Origin: VRUE01 sp963727465
GTDB lineage: Bacteria > Actinomycetota > Thermoleophilia > Solirubrobacterales > 70-9
DNA: 64,000 nucleotides
Direction: 5' to 3'
NCBI GenBank assembly: GCA_963727465.1
Contig: CAVSGL010000003.1
Location: 124,001 to 188,000 of the forward strand
The stretch's first letter is position 1, and each line of letters starts with the position of its first letter. The notes under the pieces were generated by a model. It was not told the DNA's origin. It made no database searches and saw only the letters and a list, made by a program, of their open reading frames with translations. Below are positions 42,585 to 50,119 of the stretch, piece by piece. The position numbers and the translations under genes are program-made.

Positions 42585-45500
42585 ATGAAGATCCGTCGAT
42601 CGCTCATCGGCCTCACGCTCGCCCTCACCGGGCTGTTCGCGACGAGCGCCGCGGCACAGGCGGAAGTGACGCCTGCGCCGGCCTGGAAGGTCATCGCCGC
42701 CACCGGCCCCACCCACCTGCCCCCCGTGCAGTCGGAGACCCAGCGGATCACCGTTGAAGCCGAAGGCGGCGATTTCACGCTCGCGCAGGTAAGCGAAGGC
42801 GAAGGCCATCTCAGCTACGGCCGCTGCTACATCTTCCCCGGCGTCGCGGCGGGGGCCACCGAACTCACCTGCTCGGGCTTCATCCCGGTCACCGGGGAAT
42901 TCGAGGTCGGCCAGAAAGTCACCTCCGGCAGCGGAATAGCCGCCGGCACCACGATCGAAACCGTTTCCCCCGACGGCAAGACGATCACCCTCTCCCAGCC
43001 GACGACCGGGGAAACCAAGAATTACATCTCCTTCGGCTCCAAGGAAGTAACCTCGGTCACCGGCGCCTTCAACGTCGGCGAAGAAATCACCGGAGAAGGG
43101 ATCCCCGCCTCGACGACCGTGGAAGCAGTTGGCGCGGGGACCCTGACGCTCTCCAACTACCCGACCAAAGCCGGCACCGTCGCCCTGTCTGCCGGCCAGG
43201 AAACCGCCCCGATCCCCTACGACGCCTCCGCGGAAGAACTCCAGGCCGCCCTGGAAGCCGGCATGCCCGGCTTCGGCCCCGGCGCCTTCCAGGTCAGCGG
43301 CGGCCCCGGCGGCGACGCCGAACACCCCTATTTCGTGACCTTCGCGGGCGAAGCCGCGCTGAAGGACCAGAAGCCGTTCAGCACGGGCATCGAAGGGCTC
43401 GAAGGCGCCCACAAGTACGTGCATGTGTACACCACTGTATCCGGAGGCAACGGCACCGGCGAAATCGGCGTCTTCCCCATCAACGTCGGGAGCGAAGACA
43501 CCAGCGGCGAACTAACCGTCGAAATCGGTCCGTTGCCCGTCGGTGTGTCGATTCCAGAATCGTCAGAAAACAGCGAATGGACGTGTAGCGCAGCGGCACC
43601 CGGAGCCACGGCGACCTGCACCACGATGCGGGTTGCCAAAGCCCTTGAACCGAGCTTTCAGGTCCGGGTGCCGATGGAAGTCACCGCAACCGCACCGTTC
43701 ACCTCAACGGTGCCCGTCACCGTTTCGGGCGGTGGTGGTGGTGCAGCCTCATACCAGATGCCGCTCGTGGTCTCCTACGAGCCCGCGGACGCGGGGATCG
43801 CCGCTGCCTTCTTCGGGGTGTTCGACGCCGACGGAACGCCCGCGACGCGTGCCGGGGGCCATCCGGCCATGGTGGCGAACTACCTTGTGTTCAATCTGCA
43901 CCGGGTCAACGGCAACCTTAGGGCGGTGGGCGATCCGAAGGAGGTCAGGGCTGACCTGCCTGCCGGCCTCATCGGCAACCCGCTCGTCACCGATCGTTGC
44001 CCGCAGAGCCTGCTCACCGGCGGCTTTGGTACCTACGAATATTCGAAGTGCAACGCGAAAAATAGCTCGCTCGGAATACTCTACCCGCAGACGAGCTTCG
44101 CTCTGTCTGGTGCAGGCCTAGACCTGATGAACGACGTGCCGGCGCCGGGTACGGCGGCGGAGTTCAGCAGCAAAGTGTTCAGCCCCGTGCAGGGTCTGAT
44201 CGGCTCGGTCCGCTCCGCCGATGACTTCGGGGTGCGGGTCACGGCGCCGAGCATCGCGACCTTTCTGGGCGTTTCGAGCGTCTACACGATGTTCGAAGGC
44301 TTCCCCGAAGCCGCCAAAGGCAAGGCGTTCTTCACGAACTCCACCGACTGCGCCGAACAGGCGCGCGAGGCGCCCGTGGTGCGGATCGCTGACTCCACCT
44401 GGCAACAGCCGGAGCGATTTGACCAGGTTGACGTTCCCCTACCCCCCGTCACCGGCTGCGACAAACTGCACTTCGAACCGCAGTTCAGCTTCCAGCCGAC
44501 GAACGCCGACGGCTCCTCGGGCACCGGCGCCGACGCCCACCTGCACATCGACCAGAGCGGCCTGACCGACCCCGAAAAGCTCGGCACGCCCGACCTGAAG
44601 CGCTCGGTCGTCAAGCTGCCGGCCGGCCTCAGCGTCAACCCCTCGCAGGCAAACGGCCTCGCGGCCTGCTCGGAGGCCCAGGTCGGCTACGTGGGATCGG
44701 GCGATCTGCCCAACCCGACGCGGTTCAACGAAAACCCCGTGACCTGCCCCGACGCCTCCAAGCTCGGCACGGTCGAAGCGACCACGCCGTTGCTCGAAGA
44801 ACCGCTGAAGGGCACGATCTACCTGGCCAAGCAGAACGACAACCCGTTCAACAGCCTGATCGGCCTGTATTTGGTGATCGAAAGCCCAAGGTTCGGCATC
44901 ACCCTGAAGCTGCCGGGCAAGGTCGACCTCGACCCCGGCACGGGCCAGATGACCGCGACCTTCGACTACGTCCCCCAGCAGCCGGTCGAAGACCTGACGC
45001 TGCGCTTCAGGGGCGGCGGCCCGCGCTCGACCCTGGCCACCCCCGAAGTCTGCGGGCGCTACTCGACCACGGGCGAGTGGGAACCGTGGTCGGCGCCGCA
45101 GTCGGGACCCAGCGCGCAGACCTCGGATTCGTTCAACGTCTCATCCAACTGCGCCTCCTCTGCCGGCGCCCGTCCCTTCAACCCCTCCTTCGAAGCGGGC
45201 TCGACCTCGACCGTCGCCGGCGGCTTCAGCCCGCTGGTGGTCAAGGTCTCCCGCTCAGACGGAGAACAGGAACTGAACCGCCTCGACTTCACGATGCCGC
45301 CGGGCTTCGCCGCCAAGCTGGCAGGAGTCCCCTACTGCTCCGACGCAGACATCGCCGCGGCCCAGGGCAAGTCGGGCAAGGACGAGCAGAGCTCGCCGAG
45401 CTGCCCCGACGCAGCCAAGCTCGGCACCACCGACGCCGCGGCCGGCGTCGGAGGCGAGCCCTTCCACGCCCCCGGCACGATCTACCTCGCCGGCCCCTAC

Positions 45501-46475
45501 AAGGGCGCGCCGCTCTCCGCGGTGGTGATCACCCCGGCCGTCGCCGGCCCCTTCGACCTCGGCAACGTCGTCATCCGCACCCCGCTCTCGATCGACCCGG
45601 TCACCGCCCAGGTCAGCGCCGACTCGGACCCGATCCCGACGATCCTCAAGGGGATCCCGCTGAAGCTGAGAGAAGTCGCGATCAAGATCGACAAGGGCGA
45701 TTTCTCGCTCAACCCGACCAACTGCGAGGCGATGAAGATCACCGCCTCCCTGGGCAGCTCCAACGGCGCCAGCGCATCGCCTGAGAACCGCTTCCAGGTC
45801 GGCGGCTGCAAGGGCCTTGACTTCAAGCCCCACATGCGGCTGACCCTGAAGGGCGGCACCAAGCGCACCGCGCACCCGAAGCTGATCGCCGAGGTCTTCT
45901 CCAAGGGCATCGGCGTCGCCAACCTGGCGCGGATCCAGACCAAGCTGCCCAGAAGCGCCTTCCTCGATCAGGCCCACATCCGCACCGTCTGCACCAGGGT
46001 GCAGTTCGCCGCCGGCGGAGGCAACGGCGAAAGGTGCCCCAAGGGCTCGATCTACGGCCGCGCCTGGGTCAAGAGCCCGCTGTTTGACTACTGGCTCAGT
46101 GGCAACGCCTACCTGCGCAGCTCAAACCACAAGCTGCCCGACCTCGTGCTGGCGATCCACGGCCCGGCCTCGCAGCCGATCGCGGTCGAGCTCGCCGGCA
46201 AAACCGACTCGGTCAAGGGGGCCCTCAGAAACACCTTCGAAGGAGTCCCCGACGCCCCGTTCGACAAGGCGCGCCTGGTGCTCTTCGGCGGCAAGCGCGG
46301 CCTCGTCGTCAACTCCCGCAACCTGTGCCGGCAGAGCAAGCGCAACAGCCGCGCCAACGTGCGCCTCAGCGGCCAGAACGGCAAGGTCTCCCAGCTGCAC
46401 CCGATCGTGCGCAACGACTGCGGCAGGGCGGCCAAGAAGAAGCACAAGCGGCATCACAAGCGGTCTCGGCGGTAG
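42585..46475 (+). CDS. Very large secreted protein with three similar Cys-containing modules
   Basis: A 1296-residue secreted protein. The start is ATG 42585 with signal peptide (MKIRRSLIGLTLALTGLFAT), AAAGG upstream; the longer open frame upstream is a shadow of the previous gene. After beta-rich N-terminal repeats, three regions in the C-terminal half share a pattern: a Leu-Pro turn, two Cys about 30 residues apart, CPDASKLGT or CPKGSIYG, and then GTIYLA-type strands. They lie around residues 670-790, 900-1010 and 1120-1215. The C-terminus is basic (Lys/Arg/His). Probably a surface structural protein cotranscribed with the previous gene; no enzymatic motif seen. Confidence 0.8.
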   Translation: MKIRRSLIGLTLALTGLFATSAAAQAEVTPAPAWKVIAATGPTHLPPVQSETQRITVEAEGGDFTLAQVSEGEGHLSYGRCYIFPGVAAGATELTCSGFIPVTGEFEVGQKVTSGSGIAAGTTIETVSPDGKTITLSQPTTGETKNYISFGSKEVTSVTGAFNVGEEITGEGIPASTTVEAVGAGTLTLSNYPTKAGTVALSAGQETAPIPYDASAEELQAALEAGMPGFGPGAFQVSGGPGGDAEHPYFVTFAGEAALKDQKPFSTGIEGLEGAHKYVHVYTTVSGGNGTGEIGVFPINVGSEDTSGELTVEIGPLPVGVSIPESSENSEWTCSAAAPGATATCTTMRVAKALEPSFQVRVPMEVTATAPFTSTVPVTVSGGGGGAASYQMPLVVSYEPADAGIAAAFFGVFDADGTPATRAGGHPAMVANYLVFNLHRVNGNLRAVGDPKEVRADLPAGLIGNPLVTDRCPQSLLTGGFGTYEYSKCNAKNSSLGILYPQTSFALSGAGLDLMNDVPAPGTAAEFSSKVFSPVQGLIGSVRSADDFGVRVTAPSIATFLGVSSVYTMFEGFPEAAKGKAFFTNSTDCAEQAREAPVVRIADSTWQQPERFDQVDVPLPPVTGCDKLHFEPQFSFQPTNADGSSGTGADAHLHIDQSGLTDPEKLGTPDLKRSVVKLPAGLSVNPSQANGLAACSEAQVGYVGSGDLPNPTRFNENPVTCPDASKLGTVEATTPLLEEPLKGTIYLAKQNDNPFNSLIGLYLVIESPRFGITLKLPGKVDLDPGTGQMTATFDYVPQQPVEDLTLRFRGGGPRSTLATPEVCGRYSTTGEWEPWSAPQSGPSAQTSDSFNVSSNCASSAGARPFNPSFEAGSTSTVAGGFSPLVVKVSRSDGEQELNRLDFTMPPGFAAKLAGVPYCSDADIAAAQGKSGKDEQSSPSCPDAAKLGTTDAAAGVGGEPFHAPGTIYLAGPYKGAPLSAVVITPAVAGPFDLGNVVIRTPLSIDPVTAQVSADSDPIPTILKGIPLKLREVAIKIDKGDFSLNPTNCEAMKITASLGSSNGASASPENRFQVGGCKGLDFKPHMRLTLKGGTKRTAHPKLIAEVFSKGIGVANLARIQTKLPRSAFLDQAHIRTVCTRVQFAAGGGNGERCPKGSIYGRAWVKSPLFDYWLSGNAYLRSSNHKLPDLVLAIHGPASQPIAVELAGKTDSVKGALRNTFEGVPDAPFDKARLVLFGGKRGLVVNSRNLCRQSKRNSRANVRLSGQNGKVSQLHPIVRNDCGRAAKKKHKRHHKRSRR

Positions 46476-46495
46476 CTCTCGAACGGGAATTTGCC

Positions 46496-46529
46496 GTGCA
46501 GCCGCCTATCCTTGGATAGGTGGCTGCAC
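46496..46529. promoter_or_regulatory. 34-bp palindrome at the start of the MNT/HEPN operon
   Basis: Arms GTGCAGCCGCCTATCC and GGATAGGTGGCTGCAC pair at 15 of 16 positions around a 2-base centre. It covers the presumed start codon of the antitoxin gene, a typical place for an autoregulatory operator of a toxin-antitoxin pair. A role as terminator for the upstream gene is possible but no T-tract follows. Confidence 0.6.
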
Positions 46530-46966
46530 GATCCGACAGCGTTTCCGGCGGAGTCGCTCTCGCTCGCACCGAGCGTCGTGTCTTGAAGCGCATCCTCGAG
46601 CGCCTTCGGAAAGAGCTGGGTGACGATCTCCTCGCTGTGTGGCTGTATGGGTCGCGCGCACGCGGTGAGGCAGACCCAATGGAGACCGATCCCGATCGGC
46701 GGTCTGACGTCGACCTGCTCGCGATCGTCTCTCCTTCCCGCGATGCCCGAGAGGCAGGCTGGTGGGCTCTTCCGATGGTCGAAGAGGAGGCCGATGCCAT
46801 CGGCGACAGCCCCGTCTATTACTCCCTGCGCGTTTTCGACACCGACTGGCTGCGCGGACGTCGTGAAATCCGCTCGTTCTTCATTCAGGAGGTCGATCGC
46901 GACAAGGTCGTGCTCTACGGAAAGGGACTGGACGATCTCAGCGTGCGTGAGGAGGCGGGTGCGTGA
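46520..46966 (+). CDS. MNT-type nucleotidyltransferase, antitoxin of a HEPN/MNT pair
   Basis: A 148-residue minimal nucleotidyltransferase. The active-site motif GSRARG (44-49) and the metal-binding Asp pair in SDVDLL (63 and 65) are present. In HEPN/MNT systems this protein AMPylates and neutralises the HEPN RNase toxin encoded next to it. The start codon GTG 46520 lies inside a palindrome; an internal TTG near residue 22 is an alternative. Its end overlaps the HEPN gene by four bases (GTGA), showing tight coupling. Confidence 0.88.
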   Translation: MAARSDSVSGGVALARTERRVLKRILERLRKELGDDLLAVWLYGSRARGEADPMETDPDRRSDVDLLAIVSPSRDAREAGWWALPMVEEEADAIGDSPVYYSLRVFDTDWLRGRREIRSFFIQEVDRDKVVLYGKGLDDLSVREEAGA

Positions 46967-47337
46967 GCCCGCGCTCGGAGGAGTTCATTGAGCAGGCGCG
47001 CGATCGGCTCGCGATGGCGCGCGAAGTTCTCGGTGCGGGTCATCGAGAGGGCGCCGTCAGCGCTGCCTACTACTCGATGCTCTACGCCGCCCGCGCGACC
47101 CTCTCCGAGGATGACGAGAACGCCCGCACCCACCGCGGGATGTGGAACCTCTTCCGGATCAAATACGTGACCGCCGACGCCTTCGACGCCGCCCTCTTCA
47201 CTCTCGCCCAGCACGCCCAGGTGGCCCGTGAGGGCGGCGACTACCAAGCCGTCACGCCGAGCCAGGACGAAGCCGAACGCTATGTCGAGGGAGCTGGCGA
47301 CTTCCTCGCTGCGGTCGAGCAGATGCTCGCCGACTGA
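46963..47337 (+). CDS. HEPN-domain protein, putative RNase toxin of the pair
   Basis: A 124-residue all-helical HEPN protein. Recognisable are EQARDRLAMAREVL, the conserved AVSAAYYSMLYAARATL helix and an ARTHRG stretch near the place of the family's Arg-X-His active site. The start GTG 46963 overlaps the MNT stop. The order antitoxin-toxin with overlap fits known MntA/HepT-type operons. It ends 19 bases before the truncated tRNA that marks the edge of the presumed integrated element, so the pair lies just outside it. Confidence 0.85.
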   Translation: MSPRSEEFIEQARDRLAMAREVLGAGHREGAVSAAYYSMLYAARATLSEDDENARTHRGMWNLFRIKYVTADAFDAALFTLAQHAQVAREGGDYQAVTPSQDEAERYVEGAGDFLAAVEQMLAD

Positions 47338-47355
47338 ACCGCGGAACTCTCGCAA

Positions 47356-47397
47356 CGCCCCGACCAGGATTCGAACCTGGGGCCTACTCCTTAGGAG
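47356..47397 (-). other. 3' half of a tRNA-Arg(CCT)-like gene: probable attachment-site duplicate
   Basis: Read on the minus strand: a complete anticodon loop CTCCTAA (anticodon CCT), the 3' anticodon strand GGAGT, a 5-base variable region, a perfect T-arm (CCAGG/CCTGG), and the acceptor 3' strand TCGGGGC. The 5' side is not tRNA: AATTG replaces the ACTCC needed to pair. Such truncations from the anticodon loop to the 3' end are the usual remnants at the far side of an element integrated into a tRNA gene. The element would then lie to the right (higher coordinates). Confidence 0.65.
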
Positions 47398-47493
47398 CAA
47401 TTCACATCAACGATTGGCGAAGGGCCTCCGAGAGCTAAATCCCTGGAAATCACGGATATTTTGAATAGACACTAGAAGACACAAGAAGACGTT

Positions 47494-47529
47494 TGGGAAC
47501 AGGTTTTGTTCCCACTTTGTTCCCACTTT
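47494..47529. repeat. Hairpin plus direct repeats next to the tRNA remnant
   Basis: TGGGAACA / TGTTCCCA form a perfect 8-bp hairpin (47494-47514), and GTTCCCACTTT is repeated directly after. An A/T-rich array of GTTCCC sites 100 bases inside an attachment site is like integrase arm-binding sites. Nothing else was recognised between 47338 and 47584. Confidence 0.5.
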
Positions 47530-47584
47530 TGCTCTTGCGCGACCTGCTCTCGCCGGTGCGGGCTGCGTGGGCCGCTGACGCCCC

Positions 47585-47653
47585 CGCCTGGGCGCGCAGG
47601 ACTCGCATCGTCGCACGCGAGCGTGCCTTTGCTCGCCCATGCACACCCAGGCG
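47585..47653. repeat. 69-bp palindromic repeat, copy A
   Basis: Outer arms begin CGCCTGGG and end CCCAGGCG; the centre is a perfect hairpin GCACGC-GA-GCGTGC. Copy B at 56503-56571 is identical at 65 of 69 positions. The right end contains ATGCACACCCAGGCG, which is the start (MHTQA) of the next gene. Confidence 0.85.
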
Positions 47654-48535
47654 GAGAGCGATCGCAGCGAGGGCAGGGACCCGACTGCGGCGCTCTCCGC
47701 CGCTATCGGCTTGCTGCTGTACCTACTGACCTTCCTCGGGGAGGGGATGCTCGGAGCCGGCGCCCGCTGGCTTCTCGCCTGGCCGCTTGCCGCGACCGTG
47801 GGGGCGATCGTCCCTCTCGGGCTGAGCACCGGCCGGGTGGCATGCATCGTCGCCCTCGCCCCGCTTGCCTGGTCGGTCGTGGCCCTGCTGGTCCCCGGGC
47901 GCGGACGGCTCTGGAGCCGTCGCCTTGGCGCACGTCGGCCGAGCGACGATGAGGCCCGGGCAATCGAGGACGCCGATGGCCTCATGCGCGCCATCGACCC
48001 CTCGCTTCCTCTGCCGCCGACCTACGTGCTCGACGATCCACTGCCGGCCGGCGCCGCTCGTGGCAGGGCGCTCCTGCTCACGCGCGGCCTGCTCGAGACG
48101 GCCGACGCCGCGGCGGTCTACGCCCATGAGCTCGGCCACCTCCGCTCCCTCGACGCCCGCCTCACTGAGGCGCTCGACCGCCTCGAACTGTGGGGCGACC
48201 CGCTCGGTCCGCTCGATACCCGCCAGGGGCCCGAGGAAGTCGATCCCGATGACGAGCACCCACGCGGCATCCTGCTCGGCTGTTTGCGTTGGCTGATCTG
48301 CCTCGCTGGCGGCGGCTGCGCCGAGGCTCTGCTGCGACCGCTCTGGGCGGCCTACTGGCGCAGTCGCGAGTACGCCGCCGACGCCAATGCGGCGAAACTC
48401 GGCCAGGGCGAGGATCTCGCCCGCCACCTCGCCGACAACGAGCTTCCGTTCGACCCGCCGCAGCGCCGCTTCCTCCTCAGTCGCTCCGAGCACCCGCCGG
48501 TCGCCCACCGCATCGAGCGCCTCACCGCTGGCTGA
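47639..48535 (+). CDS. M48-like membrane metalloprotease
   Basis: A 298-residue membrane protein with two to three N-terminal helices (about 18-85) and a zinc protease domain: HELGH at 163-167 and the third ligand Glu244 in REYAAD, both as in family M48. So it is likely active. The ATG is inside the 69-bp repeat and no ribosome site is visible. Membrane M48-like proteases occur on actinobacterial integrative elements, which fits the context, but the substrate is unknown. Confidence 0.82.
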   Translation: MHTQAESDRSEGRDPTAALSAAIGLLLYLLTFLGEGMLGAGARWLLAWPLAATVGAIVPLGLSTGRVACIVALAPLAWSVVALLVPGRGRLWSRRLGARRPSDDEARAIEDADGLMRAIDPSLPLPPTYVLDDPLPAGAARGRALLLTRGLLETADAAAVYAHELGHLRSLDARLTEALDRLELWGDPLGPLDTRQGPEEVDPDDEHPRGILLGCLRWLICLAGGGCAEALLRPLWAAYWRSREYAADANAAKLGQGEDLARHLADNELPFDPPQRRFLLSRSEHPPVAHRIERLTAG

Positions 48536-48720
48536 GCCCGGTTGCGCAATCTCCGATCGGCCGCTACCCTGACGGTCGCTCAGGCCGCAGTGCGCTGGCC
48601 TGGCTAGGGAAAGAGCAGCAGCGCAGCGAGGGAGAGAGTGTCGCCCGCAGCACTCACGGCCACCGGCCGGACCGCGTCTTGCCACCTCGCCGAGTCGGGC
48701 CTTCGCATCGCCCGATCTGC

Positions 48721-48891
48721 TCACCGGAGTGGCATCCACCACACCGCGGCGATCGTGATCGCGCCGCAAGCAGCGACCGCCCGCTGTGCCCACTCGATTG
48801 CCTGCTCGGCAGTCTCACTGTAGCCCTGGTGGCGCCGTTCCCGAGCATGCTCGCGCAGCCGCGCCGCCTGGGTGGCGAAGAGGAGGGGCAC
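48721..48891 (-). CDS. Small protein with C-terminal hydrophobic helix
   Basis: A 56-residue frame from GTG 48891, three bases after the stop of the preceding small gene. It has an amphipathic N-terminal half (TQAARLREHARERRHQGYS) and a hydrophobic end (AVAACGAITIAAVWWMPL). No family recognised. Support comes from tight chaining with the two genes upstream and from a sensible composition; the ribosome site (GAGGG) is rather far. Confidence 0.4.
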   Translation of the reverse strand: MPLLFATQAARLREHARERRHQGYSETAEQAIEWAQRAVAACGAITIAAVWWMPLR

Positions 48892-48894
48892 GTT

Positions 48895-49038
48895 TCAGCG
48901 CACCCTCGAAGAGACCCCGCCCGCAATCGCGAGCACCAGCATGACCACAAATCGCGTCGTCCAGGCCACCAGCGTGATCAGCAACCCGATCGCCGACAGA
49001 GCCAGCTGGAGGACCAGGCCGATCAGCGCGCCCACCAC
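48895..49038 (-). CDS. 47-residue membrane peptide
   Basis: Two hydrophobic helices almost back to back (GALIGLVLQLALSAIGLLIT and FVVMLVLAIAGG). GTG 49038 has GAGGG 6 bases upstream and lies four bases after the stop of the DUF2188-like gene, so translation is probably coupled. Too short for family assignment. Confidence 0.5.
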   Translation of the reverse strand: MVGALIGLVLQLALSAIGLLITLVAWTTRFVVMLVLAIAGGVSSRVR

Positions 49039-49041
49039 CGT

Positions 49042-49263
49042 TCACCCTCGCGGCGGGAAAGGATCGCTCCCGTAGCTGTTGCGTGCGGAGATCGTCCCGT
49101 CGACCTGGTGAATCACGTGCTCGGCGTCGCGGCTGCGCGCCTCTTCTCGCCCCGCCTCGACCGCTTCTGTCTTCGTCCAATGGCGCGAGAGCAGCTCGCC
49201 GCCCTCGACCTCGTTCAGCCAGTGGCCGCCGCGGTAGACCGTGTGGATCCAACCTCTGGGCAT
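49042..49263 (-). CDS. DUF2188-family small protein
   Basis: A 73-residue protein matching the DUF2188 pattern: a short strand with His/Trp (WIHTVYRGGHWLNEVEGG), a helix with TKTEAVEAGREEARS, then VIHQVDGTISARNSYGSDP and a PP ending. DUF2188 proteins are small, widespread and of unknown function. First of three chained minus-strand small genes. Confidence 0.75.
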   Translation of the reverse strand: MPRGWIHTVYRGGHWLNEVEGGELLSRHWTKTEAVEAGREEARSRDAEHVIHQVDGTISARNSYGSDPFPPRG

Positions 49264-49272
49264 CGGCGCGTC

Positions 49273-49542
49273 TTAGATCCGTTCCAGCCGACCCTTGCGG
49301 TTGCACCGGAACCCGGCTTGCCTGTACGCCTTCGCATAGCCGCGCTTGTGTGAGCAGTACTCGCCCGCGCCGAGACATTTCACGCCGCCTGGCGTCCGTG
49401 CCGTGACGTCGCCGTGTTCCCTCGCCGCTGCTGAGCACGCCTTCGAGGCGCTGGCGACCGGCTCATTCCCCGCCGCGCCGCCGGTGAAGCCGAATGCCGC
49501 GAGTGCCGCGCCGGCGAGCAGAGACACCAGGTGTTTTCTCAC
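49273..49542 (-). CDS. Small secreted Cys-rich protein
   Basis: An 89-residue secreted protein. GTG 49542 opens a signal peptide (RKHLVSLLAGAALAAFGFTGGAAG) and has AGAGAGG upstream; ATG 49569 would add nine residues. The mature part carries four Cys in a TPGGVKCLGAGEYCSHKR and YRQAGFRCN context, similar to a small wall-associated motif frequent in soil actinobacteria. Function unknown. Confidence 0.65.
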   Translation of the reverse strand: MRKHLVSLLAGAALAAFGFTGGAAGNEPVASASKACSAAAREHGDVTARTPGGVKCLGAGEYCSHKRGYAKAYRQAGFRCNRKGRLERI

Positions 49543-49607
49543 CGTGACCTCTCTCGGCAAGATGGGCATGGACGCGCAGGCTACACGGTCAGTTCTTCAG
49601 CTAGCAA

Positions 49608-49632
49608 TGGCGAGAACCGGAGGGTTCGAACC
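49608..49632 (-). other. tRNA 3'-end-like sequence with CCA, possible second attachment-site remnant
   Basis: On the minus strand these 25 bases read as a T-loop GGTTCGAACC through CCTCCGGTTCTCG to CCA. The 5' T-stem strand is replaced (GTCGG instead of a complement to CCTCC), so the tRNA is not complete. Weaker than the remnant at 47356-47397. Confidence 0.35.
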
Positions 49633-49642
49633 GACGGGCCGC

Positions 49643-50077
49643 TCACCCGCAGCCGGAGAAACGCCGGTCGAGCTGCATTCCCTCGCCGAAGCCGCCGTGC
49701 CTGAACCTGAACCGCGCGATCGTGAACACTCGGTGTCCGCAGACCGCGCGCGGCGCGCTCAGTCGCACCCTGGCGGCAACGGGTCCGACCATGTTGGCTA
49801 GCGCCTTGCCCTTGCCGACAGCGAGCCCCGCGCCCCAGTGGAGCCAGTGGATGCGGCGCATCTCCAGCAGGAAGGCGTAGGCAGCCGGCTGCCCGCGCTC
49901 GTGGAAGTTGCAGGCGTGCGGCCGCTTCGCGTAAAAGCCGACCGGGCTCTCCACGGGGCTCGAAGGGGCGATGCAGATCACCTGCGGCTCGGTCGTGGAG
50001 CCATCTGCCGCGACAGTCGGCGCAGCGAACGCCGCGAGTGAGATCAGTGCTGCGGCCGGGATGTAGGAAGCGCGCAT
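49643..50077 (-). CDS. Secreted protein of unknown function
   Basis: A 144-residue protein with a clear signal peptide (RASYIPAAALISLAAFAAPTVA) from ATG 50077. The mature protein has four Cys and an Arg/Phe-rich C-terminal half (VFTIARFRFRHGGFGEGMQ). The minus-strand frame is open far upstream, but that part runs antisense to the Rep-like gene. It diverges from the Rep-like gene with 42 bases between them. No family recognised. Confidence 0.65.
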   Translation of the reverse strand: MRASYIPAAALISLAAFAAPTVAADGSTTEPQVICIAPSSPVESPVGFYAKRPHACNFHERGQPAAYAFLLEMRRIHWLHWGAGLAVGKGKALANMVGPVAARVRLSAPRAVCGHRVFTIARFRFRHGGFGEGMQLDRRFSGCG

Positions 50078-50119
50078 CCACGACGATCCTAGCCCGACGG
50101 CAAAGGACTCGTTGATTGC

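Noticed and set aside
49273..49801. Plus-strand gene containing ARTGGFEP
   Set aside because: This peptide is the usual artefact of reading the complement of a tRNA 3' end; the composition does not support a gene.
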